The translations under genes were made by a program, and so were the position numbers. 64,000 bases of DNA from Deinandra increscens subsp. villosa (taxonomy: Eukaryota; Streptophyta; Magnoliopsida; Asterales; Asteraceae): NCBI GenBank assembly GCA_039602395.1, contig JBCNJP010000025.1, forward strand, positions 57,538,002-57,602,001, given 5' to 3'. Within the stretch, counting starts at the first letter, position 1, and the number at the start of each line of letters is the position of its first letter. The notes below the pieces were generated by a model. It had not been told where the DNA came from, did no database searches, and saw nothing but the letters and a program-made list of their open reading frames with translations. Of this stretch, positions 45,765 to 56,780 are shown one piece after another.

Positions 45765-46797
45765 TGTCAGGACCGATTTCTAAGCCAAAGATCATCATTT
45801 GATTCATCACACGAGTGCGGAAATCACTTGTTGATGATCAACCTTGGTTGGATCGGCAACATTGCCTCTCCATCGCCTCTGAAACTCAAGAAAAACACCA
45901 AGAACACACACACAAACACACAATGCTCCTCAGGAGGTTCTCTCAAGGCTTATTTAGGGTTTCCTAAGAATTCCTATTTATACCCAATGAGGAGCACAAG
46001 TGTCTATGCACAGAATACAAGGAGAATCACACATCACATCAAGGAATCATTAAATTCGTCTAAGTCAGAATGTCAGGTCGTTAGTTTGCCCAGGTCAGAT
46101 CGTTAGCCACATGTGAGCAGACAGCCAGATCGTTAAGAACAAAGTCAGATCGTTAGCCAACTTAGCCAGATCGTTAACCACATAGTCAGATCTTTAGCCA
46201 ACTTAGCCAGATCGTTAACCACATAGTCAGATCGTTAGCCAACTTAGCCAGATCGTTAACCACATAGTATCTTAACGTTAAGGCTCTTGCAGACTAGCCA
46301 GGTCGTTAAGGTTAAACGACCAGGTCAATTCGTTAATACATGTGAGGCAGATCGTTAAATAGACAAGAGGAGGCAGGTCGTTAAACAGAATACTGTCAGA
46401 TCGTTAAGTATATTTCACATGCAAGTCGCGAAGGCAAATGTACTCAAGTCGTTAAGACCTTTGTCAGGCAGATCGTTAAGCACAACAAGGGTCAGATCGT
46501 TAAGAGTATTTCGGCCTGATCGTTAAGTGCAACTTAAGCATGAAAATATTCTAAGTGTTGAACAACCAAACAAACAAACAATCACAAGATCAACACAAAA
46601 ATAAATCAAGCTGAACCAACATATGATAACAAGTAAACATTCAAAGTAAGGATTCAAAGTTCAACATTAACTAAGTTATTACAAACCAAAATGTTCAAAT
46701 ACATAAGTAGCAAAATACATGTTAGTTCTGCAGCTTTACTTGTGATCTTGTTCTTGGGTTCGTGTGTTCGTGTATCACCAACCTCCAGGTTCCAACA
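45765..46797 (-). repeat. Ty1/copia 5' LTR (minus strand) with motif-array U3
   Basis: The 1,033-bp LTR runs from TGTCAGG at 45765 to TTCCAACA at 46797 in plus coordinates, 2 bp from the primer-binding site. On the minus strand a TATA box GTATAAATAGG lies at about 45973-45985. Upstream of it, in U3, sits the CAGATCGTTAA array. The matching 3' LTR is not in the window and no coding region is visible before the gap. Confidence 0.8.
46073..46528. repeat. Array of ~17-19 CAGATCGTTAA-like motifs in the LTR U3
   Basis: The core CAGATCGTTAA (variants CAGGTCGTTAA, CAGATCGTTAG, CAAGTCGTTAA) recurs at irregular spacing of about 20-40 bp. A central part has a higher-order repeat in which GCCAGATCGTTAACCACATA alternates with GTCAGATCGTTAGCC. 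The array lies about 90-550 bp upstream of the LTR TATA box, the normal place for enhancer elements. Confidence 0.9.
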
Positions 46798-47283
46798 GTT
46801 TGTGATATTGTGACTATATCAATTAGGTGTGCATGTATGTGTCTGATTTATGGATTTGTGGCACTATGTGTTTAAGATCTCAATCGATTAAAATAACATA
46901 ATTGATAAATAGGATGAAATGATATACCTTTGTAGATGACGAAGTGTAGTTGGATGAGCGAAATGAAGTGTCCAATGGCTTGGACGATCTTCATGAAGGC
47001 CAATATGAGAGTGGTAACTAGGAGTGATGTGCATGCATGGGTCAAGCCAGGCCTTATCGTGATCTTGTGAAGTGATTTGATCGCGTGTGGTGTGACGGTG
47101 TTGGTTGTGGAGTCTCCGGGGTAAGGATATGATGGTTGCATGCTAGTGTGAGGTGAAGATGAGGTGGTGGTCACGAGCATTGTAGGTAGTAGAGGGGGTT
47201 GTTGGTTCGTGAGAGGGATGCGGTGATCGGATTGAGAGTTTCATGAGAGGTGTTAAGGTGGTTGAATGGTGACGGGTTGGTGG
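46798..47283 (-). other. Region with an unrecognised minus-strand ORF
   Basis: A 102-aa frame (46872-47180, minus) begins MLVTTTSSSPHTSMQPSYPY. Near 46929, read on the minus strand, ACAAAG|GTATATC resembles a splice donor, so a single exon fragment is possible. I do not recognise the product. The low complexity of the start argues for chance. Confidence 0.2.
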
Positions 47284-47920
47284 TGTTAGTGCTTTTAGGG
47301 TTTCAGAGAACTACGTAGCGGATTAAAATCAAAGCACTAACACCAGGATCAACATATTGCTTAGATGATGAACATGAAATCAAACTACTAGAATTACCTT
47401 TAAAGAATGCTTGAGATTTGACGACGAAACCAAGTTCCAACCGAAGAACTTCTTTATGTGATGCGCACACTACACGTCCTCGATCACCAATGGATACTAG
47501 TCCCTTTTCCTTTGATCAAATCACCACAACTGAAATTCCGAAGGAGATGGGAATTTTCGGCCAAGCTTGGAGAGGAAGAAAAAAAAAGTATTAGGGTTTG
47601 GTAGATTACCTAATTTACCAAAACTTACACTTAAGTCCCTAAACCTTTCTTTCTTATTTATTTGGATCCCAACTATGACACTAAACTAATTAGGGTAGCT
47701 AATTATTTAACATCCTAGATAAAACATTAAGTCTAACTAAATGATTAATGTTTGTTGAATAACCTCTTGATCTTAGGCATCTATATACATAATGTAAATA
47801 CAACTATATACATTATAAATACATATATCTTTGGTATCTCTGTGTATTTTTGTGTGACCCCAAAGGCTCATGTGTCTCTAGCCATATGATTATATATTAT
47901 GACACGAGCATATTCTAACA
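47284..47920 (-). repeat. 3' LTR of a minus-strand Ty1/copia element
   Basis: In plus coordinates it runs TGTTAGTGCTTTTAGGG to CATATTCTAACA, 637 bp. The adjoining plus-strand GCTCCCACTT (47921-47930) is, on the minus strand, the polypurine tract AAGTGGGAGC. It precedes TGTTAGAATATGC, the LTR start in the element's own direction. The corresponding 5' LTR was not found at the other end. Confidence 0.82.
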
Positions 47921-48782
47921 GCTCCCACTTGTGCACGTCATAATAACAAGTAATCATACAAGCGAAGGTTAGCGTCTAGCAACATGCCAATGGACCTAGA
48001 TACACATGAGGATAGTTTCATAAACGTCTCATTTTAAATAGTTATATTATAATCAGTCATCCCTTTGTTTCAGATACTGTCTTGAACATTAGACATGGAT
48101 CATGTGTCTCCTAATATATTCAACGATTCTGTTTCTCGATCTTGATATTGAACTAGATTACCAAATCAATAAAGATTCATCTTAATTACCTTCGGGTATG
48201 ACCGTACATACATCTGTTTAAATCATCGAGTGGCCCAGTAGTATCTAATTCCATTTTATGTGGAGGAACAAATCCTATATTGACTGCACGTGTCCGATAT
48301 GGGCTTCATATAGCTCCTGAAGATTGTTTTTATAGTAGCCTTATTCAGGACAACGTTTAACCACATCAAAGAACAACACTCCACTCACATAAACTTGCTT
48401 GCATCGCAAGTCTAAGGATGAGAGAATTAACCATTTACGAGATGCACTATCGACAACATCCATGTAGTGACTTCTCATGGGTTGGGTCAGTCCAACGTTT
48501 ATCAACATAAACATCATGTGAGTTTGGTAGAAAACATCAATTAATATTCATTCAGCAATAAATATCACGAACACGTCTCACATTTACATTTAATTTGATG
48601 ATACTCCCATATTATCAACTGGTATAGGAAAATTTAGAACAATAGACAATTATATCATTCATGGTTATAAACATGCAAAAATAGAATATAGTAGACATAA
48701 ATGAAAACAATCATACCAGGTATATTAATTCATTAATATATAAACCGCTTAACATTCTAGTTTTCCAAATACTAAAACAGAT

Positions 48783-49571
48783 TTACATAAGACTACTAGC
48801 TGGTCGAAGCCCAATGTTCTTAGCGTGCTTGACATGCTTGGTATAAGACATCGACTTTGTAAAAGCATCAGCTAAGTTGTCATCTTTGTGAACTTTAAGA
48901 AGGTTGATCTCTCCCATTTCGATTACCTCGCGAATATAGTGAACCTTCCTTAGAAAATGTTTGGCACCCTTTTGAACTCCTAGTTCATTAGCTATGATTA
49001 TCATATCTGAGTTATCATAGTACATATTCATAGGTCTTTCATAACCGGGGACAACTCCAAATGCAGCAATGAATTTACGTATCCAAATAGCCTCCATTGC
49101 AGCTTCTGAAGTAGCTATGTATTCAGCTTCTATAGATGACATTGCAGTAGTGCTCTATTTCGCACTTTTCCAGTCAATAGCACGTTCGTTCATCACGAAG
49201 ACATAACCAGTCTGCAATTGAGTATCATCTCGTTCTGTCTCAAAACCGGTGTCAGTGTAGCAAGTAACACTGAGTCGGTCTTCGACTCCACCATAAACAA
49301 GAAACATATCCTTAGTATTTCGAATATACTTCAGTATGTTCTTGATAGCAGTCCAGTGACTTTCACCCCAATTCTGTTAAAATCTAGTCGTAAGGTTCTC
49401 AGCGAACGCTACGTCTGGCCGAGTGCACCTTACTGCATACATGATGGATCCTGCTGCCGAAGCATAAGGCATGCCCTTGATACGCTTCACCTCATCAGGT
49501 GTCGTAGGTCCTTGAATCTTGCTCAAGCTTACATGACGTTGCATAGGGAGACTTCCACGTTTGGAGGCATC
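48783..49571 (-). pseudogene. Ty1/copia RNase H
   Basis: The minus-strand frames give MPYASAAGSIMYAVRCTRPD (RT end, 49377-49570), then SSIEAEYIATSEAAMEAIWI, MYYDNSDMIIIANELG and KVHKDDNLADAFTKSM. The RNase H signature residues E in EAEY and D in YDNSD are present. A frameshift/stop lies between 49142 and 49377. The C terminus is IGLRPASSLM. Confidence 0.88.
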
Positions 49572-52500
49572 TGTCATACCCCGCCCGAAGACCACCCGCG
49601 TAAACACCGCGAGCATGGGCGCGGGCGTGATGCCAGACCAGGATCCAAGTCGTCAGAGACTTTGAACATCTATATGCTCGACTCAACAACTACTTTATAT
49701 TTTATAAAATAGTTTATCAGAGTAAAACATCAACTGAAAGTTAAGTGGAAGCATCATAACGTAATTAAGTTTCAGTTCAAAGTTTGCGGAAGCGATAATT
49801 AATAAAACAGTTTAAGTTGTCTTCTCACCCAAGGCAACGAATGACGTTGAATTATTACAAACCATGCATCGAGCCATGGTTTATCAAAGCAGTTCATTAA
49901 CCAGTTACCCTCATCGAGGCATAACCCAAGCAGGGAGTCAACCCTGGAAAAGCAAGCTGATATTTATACCCATGGTTAGCTAGCCCATAAGATTTTTATA
50001 ACACCATAGCATTCGAGACACCATTACTGACAACCACTTTGCCTTCCAGTCATACTGTTTGCGAGTAATGAATGAGCTAGAGACAATATAATACTCGCCC
50101 CGCCCCCTACGATCAAGTAGAGCTTGTCAGGCCCAGTAGATCTACCTTATAATTCCCCATTAATAATTATTTATGGTTCACCTTGTGGAAGGACTTTCAG
50201 CAAACGTGTCAGCCATGGTTTATAAAGTGTTTGTTTTCACACCCCAACCGATGACGGAATACATCGGGGCGCGATGATTGTCTAGATGCACACAAAACTA
50301 ATTAAATGTTACGATATTCTTAATCAGCACATTTCATAACAAATAGAATAATACATGATAATTCGATACAATCAAATGATAAATCATAGATTAAATTGAT
50401 TAATTTAGGTCTCAGTAAGTCCACATGCGTCCTAAGGTCTCATCAATGCGATAAGCAAAATCAACAGCAAAGCTTGCAACATGTACAAAATAAAGGTCAA
50501 CTACGAATAGTTGGTGAGTAAACATAGGTGTAGCATACTGATATATAATTAAAACATACGATTCAATGAGTTAAGAGTAAAAATGTATGATAAACATGAA
50601 ATGAATTGAATCACATAACATGCAACGCACTCAAGCCCTCGGCACTTAGGCTTTCAATCACAAGGAGCCACACGTGAGGCATGCCAACTGGGTTGCCACA
50701 CCAATAGATCTGTTATTGTAACCTCGCCTCAGTGAGTTAATGAGATATGTCAAATTGTTCCATCGTTCAATCGTTCCATCGTCAGGGCAATAATCCAAAC
50801 AAATTTAACCAGACAAGTATACACATAACAATCACATTGATCGCATTTAGTTTTAGAATAAAGCATAAAGAGTTTACGTTCTGATATCGTACATGTTGCA
50901 CCCCAAAATAATAAAAGAAAAGGGGCTATGAATACTCACCTGATACGAAGACACAATTAACAGAACGACCCCACGAAATGAGCAAGATAGACCCGATGAT
51001 GAACTTGACGACTAGATGAGGTAGAAGAAATAAATAAATAAATAGATAAATTGATTTCACGACACAACCGACTCGATGACTCGTTGGTGATGGGTTATAT
51101 TGATACGTACAGGATGGATTTACCAATCAACAGGATCAAATCTAAGTCTAAGTCATAGATAGCAAAGTATTCACTTGTTTATTAGCCACATGATCATCTA
51201 TCTTATGGAATTCAATCATAGTCAATAATAGTCAAAAGTCGACATAAAGTCAAAATCATGGATATATCATGCAACATAACCAATCTAGCATTCTAACATG
51301 ATTAAACCTTATATCTATATATCACAACGATCACTCTTATGGCAACATTCAAGATCTAGCAACAAAATGATAGATTTTCATGGTGAAACCCGAGATCTAG
51401 CATCAAATGGACATTTTTCATGGTGAAACCCTAGATGTAGCATCAAATGGACATCTTGCATGGTAAAACTCTAGATCTAGCATGATTACATCACAAAAAT
51501 CCAACCTTTGACAATTACATCACTAGATCTATACTTTAGGAGCATGCATGGTGAGAATCTAATCAATTTATGTGATAAAAAATCCAATCATTACGTTCAA
51601 AATTCATGGATCTAGTCATTGGAAGCATGCTTAGCATAAATCACATCATATTGTAGCATAAAATTGAAGTCTTGACATAGCAAACCCTAGATCTACAACA
51701 TGTTAGTGATGGTTCATTGTAAAACATGCATAATAGTATAATCTTTAGCAACCCAACACAAGATCTACCAACATGAATCAAGATCCATCCATTATTTACC
51801 ATCAAATCCATAAAAATGCATAAAAATCATAACTTTTAGCATGGATTTACTAGATCTATCATCTACAACCTAAACCAAGTCTAGAAACATTTTAAAGATC
51901 TAATCTTGATCATAGAATAGCAAGAAAACAAGAAGATAGAAGCATAGATTGAGAAAACGCACCAAAAGGATGAAAACCAACACTACTCTTTGCTTAAAAT
52001 CACTCATATCGAGCCTTAAATCTTCAAAAATGGAAGTTTAGTGAAGGGGCCGCCGTCATGAGGTTTGGGAGGTGATTAGGGCTTAGGAAAAATGCTGAAA
52101 ATGGGGGTAAAATCGGGTTTTAAAGGAAAAATCCTGAACTTTTGTGTGCTAGGCATGATGTGGCCCGCATGGGGGTTCATTGGGTGCTTATGCGGCTCGC
52201 ATCACTCCCTGCGACTGATCCCCTTAGTCAGTTCACCGTTTTCGTGCTCGGTTCTTCGTTTTTCGAGTATAATCAGCTAAAAATGAATATAAACACATTT
52301 TGAAGATTTTAGGCTCGATATGGGTAATAAAAATAACCCATATCAAGCCTTTAAGGTTTTTTGTTTTTCGAGTATAAAACACCCATTTAATACTCCCATC
52401 ATGATTACCGAGTATAATCTACTAATAATGAATATAAACACGTCACGTATCTCAAAAGAATAGACAAATTAGGTCAAATTAGGCGTTTTTTGTGGGTTTT

Positions 52501-54593
52501 GACGTACGTATCGGTTTTGGGCAATTCACCAACAATTCGCGACTTGATCAAGTGTGTGATTACTCATGACATGATAATTGATTATTAGAATCATAAAAAT
52601 GTTGAATTTAACATACGATGATCAAACACGAGATTCCCGGTAAACGACGAATCGCGTACCAAAATCGCGTAAAAACCGGAAATTGCTTTATTTTAATTCG
52701 ACACTTCTAATTTGATTCCAATTGATTGTAATTAAGTATTTGATTTCTAAAAAAGATTATAAATCATTTAGACCAAATAATTAGGGTATAAATACCCAAA
52801 ATTCTTCCGGTTCTCAATAATTGCAAATCGGTAGAAGTCACAAAATTTCAAAATGGGTCGGATTTCTCAATCGGGTAAAACGCAAATGTTACATTGGTAT
52901 AAATCATCAAGTTTAGTTATAAAACGGGTATTGTATGTCTTCTCCCAAAAAAGCCTAAACAGTTAAAAAGTAGGGTATAAACCTTAGGGTGCAATGATTC
53001 CAAATAGTAAATGCTTTGATAGAGTAGGTAAATCTCTCCTAGACTCCACCTATGACACGCAATCGTGTGAGTGTTTTTTATATACAACCTAACACGTATC
53101 ATGCACACAACACATTGTACTATGATAAACATAACGCGTCACAATTACTTATGACATTATCCCGCGTATATGATGTACGATTGACGGGGCAATTGCACAA
53201 AGTCTTGTCATTCCCACCGAGGTAGGAGACTTAGGACTTGTACACTCGTATAACTCATAACCAATTTGACTTATGACATGCAAACACATAGTCAATTAGT
53301 CTCATGCCCATATTCATGCATCTCGCTAGTTTATTTATTTTCAGATAAATATATATATACCACATATAGGCTAATTCACGATCATACATCATCATTATCT
53401 CATGCAAATCACATAGATCATCATTCAACACATTTCAAGCCGTGTCATAGATTTCTAACCACATGCATGAATGCTATCTTGACCTAATAGGTCATTTTCA
53501 CCATATTTTCATGTAAATAATTTTTATAAAATAATCGCATGCATTTGAACATCAAGTTTATAACTTTATACACCTCATGCATCCATTAACCTAGATCACA
53601 CAACCTCATAGTAAATCTAACACAAATCATGTGCCATATTGCACATCAACGCTAGATCTATTATTATCATGTCATTAGAACAGAGATCTAACACAAATCA
53701 TCAAGCTTTATCCACATGCATGCATGTTTTCTCATGAAAAAACCCTAGATCTAGCATATATCGTCATATCATGCACAAAAGCCATGTTTTTTTATCAAAA
53801 GATGCAATCTTTAGTACCATAATCACTAGATCTAGACTTGATATCATCATATCAACATAAATCAGACCTAGATCCATCATAAAACTTGGATCTTAACAAC
53901 TTTAAGATGATTAAAACACAAGAAAACACATACCAAAAGATTTAGGATGATCAAGGTTGAAATCGGGGTTTGAAAATTTAAAGAAAGCAATGATCTTGAT
54001 GAGAAATGAGTATGAGTAGGACGAGGGTCGTAAATGGGGGTGATAGGACGTCTAGAAGTGATGAAATGGAGATTTGGTGGCTAATGAAGCTTTTATAGAG
54101 GAAAATCAGGGGTTTGCTAAAAAGTCAGGTTTAAGCGTATCGTTTAGGGGTTCCATATGCTCTAGGCAATATGCCTAGAGCCTCCCGTCTGGCAGCCCCT
54201 TTGACTATCATTGACCGATGCCCGTTTTGTTTGTTTTTTGCATTTTTGGTCACGGTTTTCAACATTTTCTCCCATTTTCAGTTCACCATCATTTTTATCA
54301 CATCGAACCCCCAAAATCAAGTATCAACTTGCCACATAACAATTTACGGTCATGCAATTAAATTCACGTATCAGTTTTCACGTATTTCACGACACATAGC
54401 AGTTTTCAGTTTATCACCAATATTTCTGGACTCAAACTTGTGTGTGATGTTTGTGAAGTGTTTTAAGGATACTAGACTCTTCTAATACCTTATGTGACAT
54501 ACTACGCCTATATACGCGACTCCCAGTTTGCTAGTTTTATCAGTTTTTATCCGTTTCTAAAGCTCGGGTCCCACCCAAAGGGCCAGAATGTCA
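49572..54593. mobile_element. 5.0-kb ORF-less insertion (giant solo LTR or LARD-like) inside copia pol
   Basis: The insert starts TGTCATACCCCG and ends CCAGAATGTCA, giving TG..CA ends. It is flanked by CATC on both sides (49568-49571 and 54594-54597). No pol or gag domain is present in either strand. Two similar ~2-kb halves (about 50.9-52.5 and 52.9-54.5 kb) share GATCTAGCAT-rich text, a CTTAGTCAGTTC-like phrase and a final CACGTATC/ATCACCAA block. 52.2-52.9 kb and 54.34-54.45 kb match the 1-5203 array monomer. A terminal start sequence occurs only once, so I favour a single very long LTR or a LARD, not two LTRs around a body. Confidence 0.65.
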
Positions 54594-55577
54594 CATCATC
54601 CATTTTGAATTGCTTCAAAATTTATCAATGTATGCACTTCGGCTTAAACCTATTAACCGATTTGTTCTATCATGATAGATCTTTATTCCGAGAATATATG
54701 CCGCTTCTCCCAGATTCCAAGCAAGGACTTAACATCTTGTAGCATTGGAATGTTATTTCCATGAGCAATATGTCATCGACATATAAGATAAGAAAGACAA
54801 GAAGCTCCCACTAGCTCTCATGTATACACATGGCTTATCAGGGTTTTGGGTGAAACCAAACTTCTTGATTTCCTCATCGAACCTCTTATTCCAGTTTCGG
54901 GACGCTTACTTCAATAAATAAATGGATATTTGAAGCTTGCATACCCTTTCTGGATATTTTCGATGGACAAATCCTTCTGGTTGAACCATATAGAATTTTT
55001 CATCAAGACGCCCATTTAAGAATGCAGTTTTGACATCCATTTGCCAAATCTCATAGTCATAGTACGCTGCTATGGCCAAGAGAATCCTAATAGCTTTAAT
55101 GTTTGCAACAGGCAAGAAGGTTTCTTCATAGTAAACCCCGTAGATTTTTTTCTTGAAAATCCACTTGCTCCAAATAGTCTTGCTATTCGGAGGAAGATCA
55201 ACCAAGGTCCAGACTTGATTATCTCTCATGGATTGCATTTTCGCATATATAGCATCAAGCCATTTATCGGCTTCTAGATCCGACAATGCAGCTCAATAGT
55301 TACTAGGTTCTCCATGATCCCCTAACTCTTGCTCCTCGACATTGATATAAAAAGCATATCTTTCAGCTGCCTGAGGTATCCTTGCGGATCTACGAATGGG
55401 AACAACATCAGTCTGAGGTAGGGCATCAGTATGTGCTACTTCATTTCGATGTTCGCTAGTGTTTGCTGAAGGTTGTGCATCTTGTCTTTGAATTTCGTCA
55501 AAGTCTACTGAGCTCCCACTTGCTTCTTGCAAAATGAGATTTCTCTCTAGGAATTCAGCATGCCGAGCGACTAACAC
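54594..55577 (-). pseudogene. Ty1/copia reverse transcriptase (N-terminal and YVDD region)
   Basis: The minus-strand frame has WLDAIYAKMQSMRDNQVWTL, IWSKWIFKKKI, IWQMDVKTAFLNGRLDEKFY and VQPEGFVHRKYPERVCKLQ. A shifted frame then gives FLILYVDDILLM and LGEAAYILGIKIYHDRTNRL. The catalytic YVDD is present but frameshifts near 54740-54900 and a TGA near 55290 (PSNY*AALSD) break it. The upstream linker (55293-55577) contains RRSARIPQAAERY, typical of the segment before RT. Confidence 0.88.
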
Positions 55578-55599
55578 TTTGTCTTTGGGCTACTAGTAG

Positions 55600-56255
55600 A
55601 AATAGTAACCCATCGTTTCCTTTGGGTATCCTACAAACATGCACTTGACAGATCTGGGCTCAAGTTTGTTCGATGTGTCTCGTTTCACGAGAGCCTCATA
55701 ACCCCAAACCTTTAAGTAAGACAGGGACTTTCCCATGCCATATTTTGTACGGTGTCTTATCAATCTTCTTAGTCGGAACCATATTGAGTATGAGAACAAC
55801 AGTCTCTAGAGCATAATCCCACCAGGACAATGATAAAGTAATCAGACTAAACATGGATCGAACCATGTCAAGTAGGGTTCGGTTTCTCCTTTCAGATACA
55901 CCATTATGCTGAGGGTATATAGAGTAGTGAATTGTGAGACAATCCCACATTTATCTAAGTGGTCTGAAAACTCTTGACTCATGTACTCGCCTCCTCGATC
56001 AGATCGAAGTGTTTTAATAGTCTTATCGAGTTGATTTTCTACTTCGCTATGGAAAGTTTTGAACGTTTCAAAGACTTCATGTTTATGTTTAATCAGGTAG
56101 ACATAACCATAATGACTAAAGTCGTCAGTAAAAGTGACGAAGTAGTTAGCACCAGTCTTAGATTTAGTTCTAAATGGGCCACATACATCAGTATGTATAA
56201 CTCCAAGTAGATCATTGGCTCTTTCACTTACATGAGTAAAAGGCCTTTTCGTCAT
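55600..56255 (-). pseudogene. Ty1/copia integrase
   Basis: The integrase core has HTDVCGPFRTKSKTGANYFV, the second Asp region DDFSHYGYVYLIKHK and TLRSDRGGEYMSQEF. A frameshift follows, then the catalytic Glu context HNGVSERRNRTLLDMVRSM (55840-55930) and the C-terminal TPYKIWHGKVP. The D-D-E residues are all visible but not in one frame. Confidence 0.88.
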
Positions 56256-56324
56256 CTTTCCGCATATGCAATATTTGCATTTATCGAATGACTCATGGTA
56301 GGTTGGTTCTAGAAGCCCATCGTC

Positions 56325-56780
56325 TTACAGCTTTGAAATACGTTTCTTGTTTATATGGCCTAGATGATAGTGCCATAAGAAAGCGGAATCTAAATTCCGT
56401 CTTGCTTTCTTGGTGTTACATGTGTATATAGAACTATTTTTTGAAACTAGATTATGCATATCAATTTCAAAACTACCATCACGAGGGATATCATTAAAAT
56501 AATGTAAATTATTCTTAGAAACTGAAATACCAAAATATGTAAAAACATGACAAAAATGATTGTATTTTAAACGACATAAAGAAAAAACACACCTAGTAAT
56601 AGTAGGTGCGAAGTGACAATTGTTTAGCATAAGAATCAATCCATTAGGGATGATTAAATCATAGCTCCCAATAGCTTCGACCGCTGCACGCATTCCATTG
56701 CCTACGTACAGTTCCAAAGCTCCTTTCTCCAGTCGCCTACTTCCCCTTAGACCGTGGGTATCTATAATACTATAATACAT
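56325..56780 (-). pseudogene. Ty1/copia protease end and gag-pre-integrase domain
   Basis: LELYVGNGMRAAVEAIGSYD is the region just after the protease active site. The frame ends in FLWHYHLGHINKKRISKL, the zinc-binding gag-pre-integrase motif. The protease active site itself lies outside the retained part, so the element is truncated here. Confidence 0.85.

Larger units (their letters stand above)
47284..56780 (-). mobile_element. 5'-truncated Ty1/copia element, split by a nested insertion
   Basis: Read on the minus strand, the element runs as follows: gag-pre-integrase (56325-56780), integrase (55600-56255), linker and reverse transcriptase (54594-55577), nested insertion, RNase H (48783-49571), 3' non-coding region, polypurine tract and LTR (47284-47920). 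The RT text stops at KQFKMD near 54600 and the pol frame resumes at ASKRGSLPM near 49570. This rejoins a normal copia order once the 5.0-kb insert is removed. Gag and the 5' LTR are missing. Stops and frameshifts in integrase and RT make it inactive. Confidence 0.87.

Noticed and set aside
46073..46528. CRISPR-like spaced repeats
   Set aside because: The repeat core is only about 11 bp, spacers are irregular and partly repeated themselves, no cas genes are present, and the context is a plant copia LTR.
49218..49712. 164-aa plus-strand ORF
   Set aside because: It is the antisense shadow of copia RNase H and runs across the junction with the nested insertion.
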